Origin: Clostridium swellfunianum
GTDB lineage: Bacteria > Bacillota > Clostridia > Clostridiales > Clostridiaceae
Direction of reading: 5' to 3'
DNA length: 64,000 nt
Assembly: GCF_023656515.1 (NCBI RefSeq)
Contig: NZ_JAMOFV010000006.1
Location: 934,336-998,335 of the forward strand
In this document: one piece after another, positions 34,669-42,864 of the stretch
How the letters are laid out: the number at the start of each line of letters is the position of its first letter
How positions within the stretch are numbered: position 1 is the stretch's first letter
Program-made: the position numbers and the translations under genes
The notes under the pieces: generated by a model
Databases searched by the model: none
Seen by the model: the letters and a program-made list of their open reading frames with translations, nothing else
What the model was told of the DNA's origin: nothing

Positions 34669-35580
34669 ATGTCAAAGGAATTAAAATTAACAAAAAAAGA
34701 TCGTATTTCTGTTTGGTTGCGTTCATTTTTTCTTCAAGGATCTTGGAACTATGAAAGAATGCAAAACGGTGGTTGGGCATTTGCAATGATTCCGGCAATC
34801 AAAAAATTATATAAGACTAAAGAAGAACGTGCAGCTGCATTAGAACGTCACTTGGAGTTCTTTAATACTCACCCATATGTAGCTTCACCAGTTATTGGTG
34901 TAACATTGGCTTTAGAGGAAGAACGAGCAAATGGCGCGCCAATCGATGACATAACTATTCAAGGTGTTAAGGTTGGTATGATGGGGCCCTTAGCTGGTAT
35001 CGGAGATCCAGTTTTCTGGTTTACTGTTAGGCCGATTTTAGGGGCACTAGCTGCTTCACTTGCATTAAGTGGCAACATCCTTGGACCAATTATATTTTTC
35101 TTTGCTTGGAATATTATCCGTATGGGATTTATGTGGTATACGCAAGAGTTTGGTTACAAAGCAGGCTCTCGTATTACTGACGATTTATCTGGTGGTTTAC
35201 TACAAGATATTACAAAAGGTGCATCCATCCTTGGTATGTTCATTTTAGGCTCCTTGGTTAACAGATGGGTATCTGTTGGATTCAAACCTGTAGTATCCTC
35301 CGTTAAGTTAAGTGAGGGTGCTTACATTGATTGGAACAAGCTTCCTGCTGGGGCTGAAGGTATTAAAGAAGCTCTGCTTCAGCAAGCAGCTGGTTTGTCC
35401 TTAACTGATACTAAGATTACAACCTTACAAAGCAACTTGGATTCATTGATTCCCGGACTTGCAGGATTAATAGTGACACTTATTTGTATGTGGTTACTTA
35501 AGAAGAAAGTATCTCCAATTATTATTATCCTTGCACTATTCGCTATTGGTATTGTATTCCACTTAATTGGCTTAATGTAA
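34669..35580 (+). CDS. manZ: PTS mannose-family EIID
   Basis: A 303-residue membrane subunit with the family markers GSWNYERMQNGGWAFAMIPAIKKLY, EFFNTHPYVASPVIGVTLALEEERANG and VGMMGPLAGIGDPVFWFTVRPI. It forms the translocation complex with EIIC. A hairpin follows before the DUF956 gene. Confidence 0.96.
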   Translation: MSKELKLTKKDRISVWLRSFFLQGSWNYERMQNGGWAFAMIPAIKKLYKTKEERAAALERHLEFFNTHPYVASPVIGVTLALEEERANGAPIDDITIQGVKVGMMGPLAGIGDPVFWFTVRPILGALAASLALSGNILGPIIFFFAWNIIRMGFMWYTQEFGYKAGSRITDDLSGGLLQDITKGASILGMFILGSLVNRWVSVGFKPVVSSVKLSEGAYIDWNKLPAGAEGIKEALLQQAAGLSLTDTKITTLQSNLDSLIPGLAGLIVTLICMWLLKKKVSPIIIILALFAIGIVFHLIGLM

Positions 35581-35592
35581 TATTTTATACTC

Positions 35593-35618
35593 AGCCTAGG
35601 CTTATAGCCTGGGCTTTT
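35593..35618 (+). terminator. hairpin between EIID and DUF956 genes
   Basis: A 10-bp GC-rich stem (35593-35602 / 35606-35615, one G-U pair) followed by TTTGTT. It probably lowers expression of the last operon gene. Confidence 0.7.
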
Positions 35619-35720
35619 GTTAAATTTTATTTATGTGGTTTTTTACCAATGGATCCTTATTTCCTTTAAAAACATATAGATAGAAACAATGTGTGTAAAA
35701 CTAGAAAAGAGGTAGAGCGT

Positions 35721-36101
35721 ATGATTCAGTCACTCAATACAAAGGTGGATCTAGTAATTGATGCAACAGCTTTTACGGGACTAACAGATTATGGTAAAGT
35801 CATGGTTGGTGACAAGGGTTTTGAGTTTTATAATTCTCGAGATTCTCGAAAGTTTATTCAAATTCCTTGGGAAGAGGTGGACTATGTTATTGCATCTGTA
35901 CTTCTAAAAGGAAAGTGGATTCCGCGATATGCCATCCAAACAAAGAAAAATGGTGCCTATACTTTTTCTTCTAAAGAACCAAAGACAGTGCTTCGTGCTG
36001 TTTCAAAATATGTAGATCCAAGTCATATGGTTCGTTCGTTAGGTTTTTTTGATGTGGTGAAAAGAGCGTTGCAATCGAGATTTAAGAAAAGCTCATCTTA
36101 A
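35721..36101 (+). CDS. manO: DUF956 family protein (ManO-like)
   Basis: A 126-residue cytoplasmic protein of the DUF956 family, which almost always follows mannose PTS genes and is called ManO in streptococci and lactobacilli. ATG 35721 with AAAGAGGT upstream is preferred over GTG 35691. The family is thought to modulate the PTS, with no enzymatic motif. Recognisable segments are ATAFTGLTDYGKVMVGDKGFEF and IPWEEVDYVIAS. Confidence 0.85.
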   Translation: MIQSLNTKVDLVIDATAFTGLTDYGKVMVGDKGFEFYNSRDSRKFIQIPWEEVDYVIASVLLKGKWIPRYAIQTKKNGAYTFSSKEPKTVLRAVSKYVDPSHMVRSLGFFDVVKRALQSRFKKSSS

Positions 36102-36131
36102 TCTCGTTGTAGAATAAGGCTTTTTTATTTT

Positions 36132-36292
36132 GGTGCTGTTCAAGAATAGTGTTGAAAATCCTTATGTTATATAAAGTTTAGGAAACTATCACTTCGTATA
36201 TAAGACTAATAATTAAAATATTATTAATGCTTGTTCGAACATTTCTACAACTTAATATAACATGTAAAACAACATTATTCCTGAACAGCGCC
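36132..36292. mobile_element. 161-bp MITE-like element
   Basis: Terminal inverted repeats start GGTGCTGTTCAAGAATAGTG on the left and, read inward on the other strand, GGCGCTGTTCAGGAATAATG on the right (20 of the first 23 bases match). A further matching inner block reads ATGTTATATAAAGTT (14 of 15). TTATTTT flanks both ends (36125-36131 and 36293-36299), fitting a 7-bp target duplication. It has no coding capacity. It sits between the DUF956 gene and the promoter of the LevR-type gene. Confidence 0.75.
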
Positions 36293-36342
36293 TTATTTTT
36301 ATCTCATGACCGATTAGGGTACACATTTTTAATAAAACATGC

Positions 36343-36348
36343 TATAAT
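36343..36348 (+). promoter_or_regulatory. extended -10 promoter of the LevR-type gene
   Basis: TGCTATAAT (TG at 36340-36341, TATAAT 36343-36348) with no clear -35. The start would fall near 36355, inside the palindrome cluster. Confidence 0.6.
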
Positions 36349-36380
36349 TGTATCAAAGTGTATTGATACACATTGATACA
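36349..36380 (+). promoter_or_regulatory. palindromic operator cluster at the LevR-type promoter
   Basis: TGTATCAA (36349-36356), TTGATACA (36363-36370) and TTGATACA (36373-36380). The first two form an inverted repeat, and GTGTATTGATACAC (36358-36371) is itself a palindrome. It overlaps the predicted transcription start, which suggests repression or autoregulation. Confidence 0.55.
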
Positions 36381-36408
36381 GTGCTGTTTTGTTATTGTTT
36401 TAGAAACT

Positions 36409-36551
36409 ACAGGTGGCACAAAGATTAATGAACTTTGGGTACTGAAGAGGAATACAGGAGGCATAAAGATTAATAATCTTTATGTACCATAGAGGAATAC
36501 AGGAGGCGTAAAGATTAATAGTCTTTACGTACCATAGAGGAATACAGGAGG
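36409..36551 (+). repeat. three tandem 45-bp leader repeats with hairpins
   Basis: Units at 36409-36453, 36454-36498 and 36499-36543, then a partial unit whose AGGAGG is the ribosome-binding site of the LevR-type gene. Copies 2 and 3 form stems CATAAAG/CTTTATG and CGTAAAG/CTTTACG. This paired change (A-T to G-C) keeps the stem, which points to selection on RNA structure. Each unit starts with an ACAGGAGG-like sequence. Confidence 0.8.
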
Positions 36552-36555
36552 GTTC

Positions 36556-39339
36556 ATGAAACGAATAGATAAGATTTATAACTATCTTATGGAGAAATCT
36601 CAAGTATTAAATATAGAAGATTTAAAGAATAATAAAGGATTTAGTGCAAGTGAAATATCTGAGGCTTTAGGGATATTAAGAAATAACGTAAGTATGGAGC
36701 TTAATACACTATTAAGACAGAATAAAGTTCTAAGGATTAAGGGCAGGCCGGTATTGTATATTGACAAGACAGTGGTTGAAAAGCTTATGGGATTAAAACT
36801 AAAAGAGGGGCTCTGCGAAATAAAAGATTTTCAAGAATTAGTAAATGAAGAAAAAACTGAAGTAACAGACCAATCGCCTTTTAGTTCTCTTATTGGTGCT
36901 GATTCTGGATTAAAAAATCAGATTGAACAAGCTAAGGCTGCAATGCTTTATCCACCAAATGGATTACACACCTTAATTGTAGGACAAACTGGTGTAGGAA
37001 AAACCTTATTTGCTAATATGATGTACAGCTATGCTAAGTATGCTAAGAGACTTAAAGAAAATGCTCCTTTTATTGTTTTTAACTGTGCTGATTATTATAA
37101 CAATCCCCAGCTTCTTATATCCCATATTTTCGGACATATAAAAGGTGCCTTTACTGGAGCAGAAAGCGAAAAAGAAGGAATAGTTGAAAAGGCTAACAAC
37201 GGAATATTGTTCCTGGATGAAATACACAGATTATCACCTGAAGGCCAGGAAATGATATTTTATTTTATGGATACTGGTACCTTTAATAGATTAGGTGAAT
37301 CTGAGAGAAAGAGAAAGGCTAATGTTTTAATTATTGGAGCAACTACTGAAGAACCTGGATCTTCACTGCTAAAAACCTTCGTAAGAAGGATTCCAATAGT
37401 GATAAACATCCCTAGCTTAGAAGATCGCCCAGTAAAGGACAGGCTTGATATAGTTAAATTTTTATTATCCAATGAGGCGCATAGAGTTAACAAAAGTATC
37501 AAAGTTGAGGCTGATGCAGTTAAAGCACTTATAGGAAGTGCTTCCTATGGTAACGTTGGTCAGATGAAATCCAATATACAACTTGTATGTGCTAAAGGCT
37601 TTTTAAATTGCATAGAGGATAAAGAATCCATAAATATTGAATTTAAAGCTCTGCCTTCAGATATTAAAAGCGGCCTTTTTAATATAAGTTCTAAAAGAAA
37701 AGAGCTGGAGGAAATATCGGAGTATACCAAATCTCATATGGTAATTTTACCCAATGGCAGTAAGAATCTAATACAAGGTGACGACTATGAACCGCCATTT
37801 AACCTGTATAAGATTATAGAAGATAAAGCTGCACTGCTTAAGGAAGAAGGAGTGGATGAAGAGTATATAAAGAACTTTATTACTACTGACATTAATATTC
37901 ATATAAAATCTTTCTATGATAAATTTAAAAATGCTTCATCGGGTAGGAATAAGATTTTAGAGATAATTAGCGAAGATATGCTGCTGTTTTCTGAAGAAGT
38001 AAAGGCTTTTATAGAAAAGAAATTTAATAAAAAGTTAAGTGAAAGATTTTTATATGCACTAGGCCTTCATTTAAGCTCTTTTATTAAAAGAGTGGAATCT
38101 AAGAAACCCTTACAGTATGAAAACATTGAAGATATTATAAAAGACAGCCCAGAACAATTTAATATTGCCCTAGAGATTAAAAGGCTTTTTGAAGAAAAAT
38201 ATAATATTCTAGTACCGGAAATGGAGCTAATTTACTTAACAATACTTTTAAATACAACTGACGATAATCAAAATACTGAGCATGTTGCAGTAATCGTAGC
38301 AGCGCATGGGACAAGTACCGCAAGCAGTATGGTAAGTGTTACTAGGAGATTACTAGGTGAAGGCATTGTTGAAGCTATAGATATGCCCCTTGAAATTAGC
38401 CCTAAGAAAGTATTAGATGAAATAATAGAAAAAGTTAAAGAAGTTAATGCTGGAAGAGGGGTTCTACTATTAGTAGATATGGGATCCTTGGCTAACTTTG
38501 ATACCATAATTACGGATAAGACAGGTATTAAAGTTAAGACAATAGATATGGTTTCAACTGCTTTGGTGCTTGAAGCAGTGAGAAAATCTAATCTTTTTGA
38601 TATGGATTTAGATACACTTTATGACTCACTAAAGGGATTTAAAGGATATGGAAATTTAATAGCAGAGTCAAAAAAGGAAGAAGATAAGGAAAAAGCAATA
38701 ATTACCATATGCTCCACCGGTGTTGGCACTGCAGAAAAGTTAACAGAGTTGGTAGCAAATGTAATTAAGAGTTTAACTGATGAAACAATTAAGATTATCC
38801 CAGTTAGTGTAAAAGATTTAAATAAAAAGGTTGAATCGCTTAAGGAAAAGTTTAGTATAATTGCCTCAGTAGGCATCTTAAACCCTAATATTGAGTCGCC
38901 TTTCATCTCATTAGAAGCGTTAATTGGAGGCAATGGAGAGGAAGTAATAGCTGGTATTATTAAGAACAACCATATAAAAATAAACCCAAAACATACAAAT
39001 ACAGTTGTAAAAGACTTGTGTGAGGATAGCTTAAAACAATTTTTAACTTACCTAAATCCAAGTAAAATAATTGGTGTATTGATGGAATTCTTAAGTGTAT
39101 TGGAGAATAATCTTAAAAAGAATTTTGATAATGCAATGAGAATAAGGATTTTGGTACATGTAGGTTGTGCTTTAGAGAGAATGGTTATAAAGGATGGTTT
39201 AGTCTACAAACAGGAAAGAGATAGCTACAACTTATTAGCATTAAAATGTCTTGAAGCAGCAAATGAAGTATTTAGAAATTCCTTAAATATTGAGTTAAGT
39301 AAGGATGAGTTATTTTATATTTGTGACATGCTAGAATAA
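36556..39339 (+). CDS. levR: LevR/ManR-type sigma-54 activator with PTS domains
   Basis: A 927-residue transcription activator: N-terminal winged helix (about 1-75), AAA+ domain (about 108-350; Walker A GQTGVGKT at 143-150, sigma-54 contact loop GAFTGA at 197-202, Walker B ILFLDE at 217-222), first PRD (about 445-560), an EIIA-mannose domain (about 575-690, His in VAAHGTST), an EIIB-gat-like domain (about 714-800, Cys in TICSTGVGTAEK) and a C-terminal second PRD (His in LVHVGCALERM). Size and order match LevR of Bacillus. HPr and the PTS would phosphorylate it to tune the sigma-54 promoter at 32077. Confidence 0.94.
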   Translation: MKRIDKIYNYLMEKSQVLNIEDLKNNKGFSASEISEALGILRNNVSMELNTLLRQNKVLRIKGRPVLYIDKTVVEKLMGLKLKEGLCEIKDFQELVNEEKTEVTDQSPFSSLIGADSGLKNQIEQAKAAMLYPPNGLHTLIVGQTGVGKTLFANMMYSYAKYAKRLKENAPFIVFNCADYYNNPQLLISHIFGHIKGAFTGAESEKEGIVEKANNGILFLDEIHRLSPEGQEMIFYFMDTGTFNRLGESERKRKANVLIIGATTEEPGSSLLKTFVRRIPIVINIPSLEDRPVKDRLDIVKFLLSNEAHRVNKSIKVEADAVKALIGSASYGNVGQMKSNIQLVCAKGFLNCIEDKESINIEFKALPSDIKSGLFNISSKRKELEEISEYTKSHMVILPNGSKNLIQGDDYEPPFNLYKIIEDKAALLKEEGVDEEYIKNFITTDINIHIKSFYDKFKNASSGRNKILEIISEDMLLFSEEVKAFIEKKFNKKLSERFLYALGLHLSSFIKRVESKKPLQYENIEDIIKDSPEQFNIALEIKRLFEEKYNILVPEMELIYLTILLNTTDDNQNTEHVAVIVAAHGTSTASSMVSVTRRLLGEGIVEAIDMPLEISPKKVLDEIIEKVKEVNAGRGVLLLVDMGSLANFDTIITDKTGIKVKTIDMVSTALVLEAVRKSNLFDMDLDTLYDSLKGFKGYGNLIAESKKEEDKEKAIITICSTGVGTAEKLTELVANVIKSLTDETIKIIPVSVKDLNKKVESLKEKFSIIASVGILNPNIESPFISLEALIGGNGEEVIAGIIKNNHIKINPKHTNTVVKDLCEDSLKQFLTYLNPSKIIGVLMEFLSVLENNLKKNFDNAMRIRILVHVGCALERMVIKDGLVYKQERDSYNLLALKCLEAANEVFRNSLNIELSKDELFYICDMLE

Positions 39340-39350
39340 TGTATTAATTC

Positions 39351-39379
39351 AAACCAGGCATATAGCACCTGGTTTTTTT
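39351..39379 (+). terminator. terminator of the LevR-type gene
   Basis: AAACCAGG / CCTGGTTT stem (39351-39358 / 39368-39375) running into TTTT. Confidence 0.85.
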
Positions 39380-39406
39380 CGTCCATGATATTTAATGAGC
39401 ACAAAA

Positions 39407-39436
39407 CAAAAGAGCTATCGGCATACTCCGATAGCT
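39407..39436 (-). terminator. terminator of the Rnk-like gene
   Basis: Stem of AGCTATCGG and its complement (39413-39421 / 39428-39436), extended by A-T pairs. On the minus strand it is followed by TTTTGTTTTG. Confidence 0.75.
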
Positions 39437-39437
39437 T

Positions 39438-39845
39438 TTACAAGTCATAATATCCAAGTGCTTCTGGTTGAAAAAGCACTTTCTTTACTTCAATTTGTGC
39501 TGTTCCTTTTGGTACATTCCATTCTATAATATCACCTTCTGAATAACCAAGAATTGCTGTTCCGATAGGTGACAATATAGAAATCTTATTTTCTATAATA
39601 TCAGCTTCACTAGGATACACGAGAGTAACTTCTTCCTCAATACCTTCCATTAATAATAAAACCTTTGAATTCATAGTAATAACATTGCTCGGCAGCATTG
39701 AAATATCAGTAACAGTAGCTCTAATAATTTCTACCTCAAGGTCTTTTAAATTTAAGTTATCGTCTAAACTTTCAAATTTAGCCTTATTAATTATTTTTAA
39801 TAGCTTGTCTTTGTCAGGCTGAGTTATATATATTTTTCTAGACAC
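39438..39845 (-). CDS. GreA/GreB-family regulator, Rnk-like
   Basis: A 135-residue protein with a short N-terminal helical region and a C-terminal FKBP-like GreA/GreB fold (about 50-130; VTLVYPSEADI, ISILSPIGTAILGYSEGDIIEWNVPKG). The long coiled-coil of true GreA is missing, as in Rnk, so it may bind RNA polymerase without transcript cleavage. It is convergent with the LevR-type gene and stands alone. Confidence 0.85.
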   Translation of the reverse strand: MSRKIYITQPDKDKLLKIINKAKFESLDDNLNLKDLEVEIIRATVTDISMLPSNVITMNSKVLLLMEGIEEEVTLVYPSEADIIENKISILSPIGTAILGYSEGDIIEWNVPKGTAQIEVKKVLFQPEALGYYDL

Positions 39846-40158
39846 TATTATCCCTCCATTACTAGAAACTATAAAATGTATGCGGTTATGCCTTTTCTTA
39901 TACCAGTTAAACTTACAAAAATAGTGTAATCCGTTTAAATGTTATGGTTTTATAGTTTACATTATTACTAATATACACCATTTTTGGTGCATACTCAAGC
40001 AAATTGAAATATTAGCCATGAAATATGGAGGAATTACATATATTTTACAATATAAATGAACAAAGTGAAAATTAGGCTTAGCTATAGCATATATTTTATC
40101 AGCAATACCAGGTTAGCTGCATAGTATATGATATAGAAATAATAAGCGAGGTGAGAAT
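39846..40158. other. intergenic region between Rnk-like and amidase genes
   Basis: 313 AT-rich bases between divergent genes. Only a ribosome-binding site for each gene and a short CACCATTTTTGGTG inverted repeat near 39976 are seen. Confidence 0.4.
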
Positions 40159-41136
40159 ATGGCTTATACAATTACTCAGAGATATATTTCAAAAAACAGA
40201 TCCTATAAGCCTTTAAATGCCGTAGGTACTGTCCTTCATGAAACAGCTACACCAGGTGCATCTGATGAAGATGAATTTCGATATTTTGATAGCGGGGCAG
40301 GTGGAAGAAGTGTTTCTGTTCATGCTTTTGTAGATTATGACAGCATAACTCAAACTGTACCTTGGAATGAACAGGCATGGCATGCAGGAGGCACAGCTAA
40401 TAGAAGTTATATAGGGATAGAGCTGTGCAACTATAATGATAGAGACAAATTTGAAGAGATTTGGAAAAGAGGAGTTTGGCTTTTTGCTTGGCTGCATGTT
40501 AATATTATTAAAGATACCACAATAACTAAAGATACTTTAATGTCACACGCAGAAGTGAGTGATAGGTGGGGAGAAACTAACCATACAGATCCAATTGCTT
40601 ACTTTGCAAAGTATGGAAGAACTGTTGATATGTTTAGGGATGAAGTGCAAAAGGAAATATATGCTATGCTTAATATCACTGAACCGTCAGAACCACCTAT
40701 AGTAGAACCTGAACCAGAAACAACTCCAAGTCCCGGTAAGGTGGCTGGAGCTGACACAGGCACTTTAGAACTTCAAATAGTTCTAAACCTATTAAAAATT
40801 AGAGATAATAATGGTAATGCATTAGTTGAAGATGGAATTCATGGTAGAAGGACAGGAGAAGCAGTTAGAAGATTACAAAGGATTGCAGGCATAGGAGTAG
40901 ATGGGATAGCAGGTCCTAAAACTTTAGGCGCAATAAATACAATACTAGCTAAACCGCTCTTAAGAGCTGGTTCAAGAGGTATTGCTGTAAGATACATTCA
41001 ATCTAGAGTTAATACTGCAGTTGATGGTATATTTGGACCTAATACGAAAGGTCAGGTAATTAGATTTCAAAGAAATAATGGTTTATCTGCAGATGGTATT
41101 GTGGGACCAAGGACATGGAGTAAATTAATAAGATAA
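40159..41136 (+). CDS. N-acetylmuramoyl-L-alanine amidase with peptidoglycan-binding domains
   Basis: A 325-residue cell-wall hydrolase. The amidase_2 domain (about 1-165) has zinc-ligand histidines in VLHETATPG and in the NHTDP segment, plus AWHAGG and SHAEVSDRWG. A Pro/Glu-rich linker (about 175-195) leads to two peptidoglycan_binding_1 repeats (about 200-260 and 265-325; each with DGI.GP.T). No signal peptide is visible, so release may need lysis, a holin, sporulation or another route. It could be a phage-type lysin, though no phage genes adjoin. Confidence 0.9.
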   Translation: MAYTITQRYISKNRSYKPLNAVGTVLHETATPGASDEDEFRYFDSGAGGRSVSVHAFVDYDSITQTVPWNEQAWHAGGTANRSYIGIELCNYNDRDKFEEIWKRGVWLFAWLHVNIIKDTTITKDTLMSHAEVSDRWGETNHTDPIAYFAKYGRTVDMFRDEVQKEIYAMLNITEPSEPPIVEPEPETTPSPGKVAGADTGTLELQIVLNLLKIRDNNGNALVEDGIHGRRTGEAVRRLQRIAGIGVDGIAGPKTLGAINTILAKPLLRAGSRGIAVRYIQSRVNTAVDGIFGPNTKGQVIRFQRNNGLSADGIVGPRTWSKLIR

Positions 41137-41146
41137 GACAACGAGC

Positions 41147-41192
41147 AGCACACCTGCAGAATGATACTCTGCAGATGTGCTACTCTATTTTT
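41147..41192 (+). terminator. terminator after the amidase gene
   Basis: A 14-base stem with one mismatch (41147-41160 / 41168-41181) followed by ACTCTATTTTTATT. Confidence 0.75.
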
Positions 41193-41235
41193 ATTATAAA
41201 TAGGAAAATAGTTATAATAAAAAGTAAAATACATA

Positions 41236-41295
41236 TTGACGGACATATACGTACAAGATATAATTTAATCATAGAACAACTTGTACGTATAAGTT
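41236..41295 (+). promoter_or_regulatory. trehalose operon promoter with paired TreR-type operators
   Basis: TTGACG (41236-41241), a 17-base spacer and TATAAT (41259-41264). TATACGTACAAG (41246-41257) fills the spacer, and its inverted copy CTTGTACGTATA (41280-41291) lies just past the start. Each is the core of a near-palindrome ACTTRTACGTAYAAGT. A repressor bound at both sites would block polymerase; the GntR-family TreR at 44565 is the obvious candidate. Confidence 0.85.
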
Positions 41296-41370
41296 AAAAG
41301 CATATGAAAATGTTTACTGATTAATGGAATAATTGTATTGTCCTTATAGAAAGAAAGAGGGGGTTATTAT

Positions 41371-42786
41371 ATGGGTAAGTTTAGTAATGATGCCAAAATA
41401 CTTTTGGAGCTTGTTGGAGGTAAAGGAAATATTGCCGCAGTAACACACTGCGCTACTCGTATGCGTTTTGTTTTAAATGATGCGTCAAAGGCGGATGTTA
41501 AAAAAATAGAAGAAATGAAGGTAGTTAAAGGAACTTTTACTCAAGCAGGTCAGTTCCAAGTCATAATAGGTAATGAAGTATCAACGTTTTATAACGATTT
41601 TGTAGGAAGCTCTGGTATTGAAGGTGTAGATAAGGATGCAGCGAAGAAGGCAGCAAAACAAAATATGAATGTTCTTCAAAGGGCAATTGCTCACTTGGCA
41701 GAAATCTTTGCACCACTTATTCCAGCTATAGTTGTTGGAGGTTTAATACTTGGTTTCCGTAATATTATAGGCGATATAAAAATGCTTGAAGGCGGTACTA
41801 AGACTTTGGTTGAGGTTTCGCAATTTTGGGCAGGTACACATCACTTCCTATGGTTAATTGGTGAAGCTATATTCCACTTCCTGCCTGTAGGAATTACATG
41901 GTCAATCTCTAAAAAGATGGGTACAACTCAGATATTAGGAATAGTTTTAGGTTTAACTTTGGTGTCACCGCAGCTTCTTAATGCTTATGCTGTTGCAGGA
42001 GCTAAGGAAATTCCTGTATGGAACTTTGGCTTTGCACAGATAAAGATGATTGGCTACCAGGCACAGGTTATCCCTGCAGTACTAGCGGGCTTCCTGTTGA
42101 CATTTTTGGAAACTAAGCTTCGTGATGCAGTTCCAGAAGCAATTTCCATGATAGTAGTACCATTTCTTGCACTTATACCAACAGTTTTAATAGCACATAC
42201 AATATTAGGCCCATTAGGATGGAAAATTGGATCCTTTATATCCAATATAGTTTATTCAGGACTAACTTCAGCTTTTGGATGGCTATTTGCAGCAGTATTT
42301 GGCTTTGTTTACGCACCGCTGGTTATAACAGGACTCCACCATATGACAAATGCTATAGATCTGCAGCTTATGGGGCAGCTGGGTGGAACAAATCTTTGGC
42401 CAATGATAGCTTTATCAAATATTGCACAAGGTTCAGCTGTTTTAGCGATTATATATCTAAACAGAAACAATGAAGAAGAAAAGCAAATATCAATACCAGC
42501 CGCAATTTCTTGTTATCTAGGAGTAACTGAGCCAGCTATGTTTGGTATAAACCTTAAATATGTATACCCATTCTTAGCTGCAATGATAGGTTCAGGTATA
42601 GCTGCTGTTATATCTGTAGGTTCAGGTGTAATGGCTAACTCCATAGGAGTTGGTGGACTTCCAGGCATCTTATCAATAAAGCCTCAGTACATGGGTATAT
42701 TTGCCTTAGCAATGCTGGTTGCAATAGTCGTACCATTTGTACTAACAATTTTCTTCAATAAGAGAAAAATAGTTGTAAAAAAATAG
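41371..42786 (+). CDS. treP: PTS trehalose-specific EIIBC
   Basis: A 471-residue membrane transporter that imports trehalose as trehalose 6-phosphate. The EIIB domain (about 1-85) has the phosphocysteine in AVTHCATRMRFVLND; the EIIC domain (about 105-465) has about ten hydrophobic segments and GLHHMTNAIDLQLMGQ. No EIIA domain is fused, so a glucose-type EIIA elsewhere is required. First gene of the tre operon. Confidence 0.93.
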   Translation: MGKFSNDAKILLELVGGKGNIAAVTHCATRMRFVLNDASKADVKKIEEMKVVKGTFTQAGQFQVIIGNEVSTFYNDFVGSSGIEGVDKDAAKKAAKQNMNVLQRAIAHLAEIFAPLIPAIVVGGLILGFRNIIGDIKMLEGGTKTLVEVSQFWAGTHHFLWLIGEAIFHFLPVGITWSISKKMGTTQILGIVLGLTLVSPQLLNAYAVAGAKEIPVWNFGFAQIKMIGYQAQVIPAVLAGFLLTFLETKLRDAVPEAISMIVVPFLALIPTVLIAHTILGPLGWKIGSFISNIVYSGLTSAFGWLFAAVFGFVYAPLVITGLHHMTNAIDLQLMGQLGGTNLWPMIALSNIAQGSAVLAIIYLNRNNEEEKQISIPAAISCYLGVTEPAMFGINLKYVYPFLAAMIGSGIAAVISVGSGVMANSIGVGGLPGILSIKPQYMGIFALAMLVAIVVPFVLTIFFNKRKIVVKK

Positions 42787-42864
42787 TTTTAAGAATAAAA
42801 AAGGAGGGGGATGCTTAAACTCCTTCCTTTTCTGCTTTAAAATATAAAACAAGAGGTGTACAGT

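Noticed and set aside
36482-36511. Nine-codon upstream ORF (ATG TAC CAT ... TAA) inside the leader repeats
   Set aside because: The ATG is lost in the next repeat copy (ACG), while the stem is preserved, so the RNA structure rather than the peptide seems to be kept.
36400-36603. Minus-strand open frame with a repeated 15-residue peptide
   Set aside because: It is only the complement of the 45-bp leader repeats; it has no ribosome-binding site and overlaps the start of the LevR-type gene.
40159-41136. Amidase as part of a prophage
   Set aside because: No holin, tail, integrase or other phage genes are nearby; peptidoglycan-binding amidases are also common as host genes.
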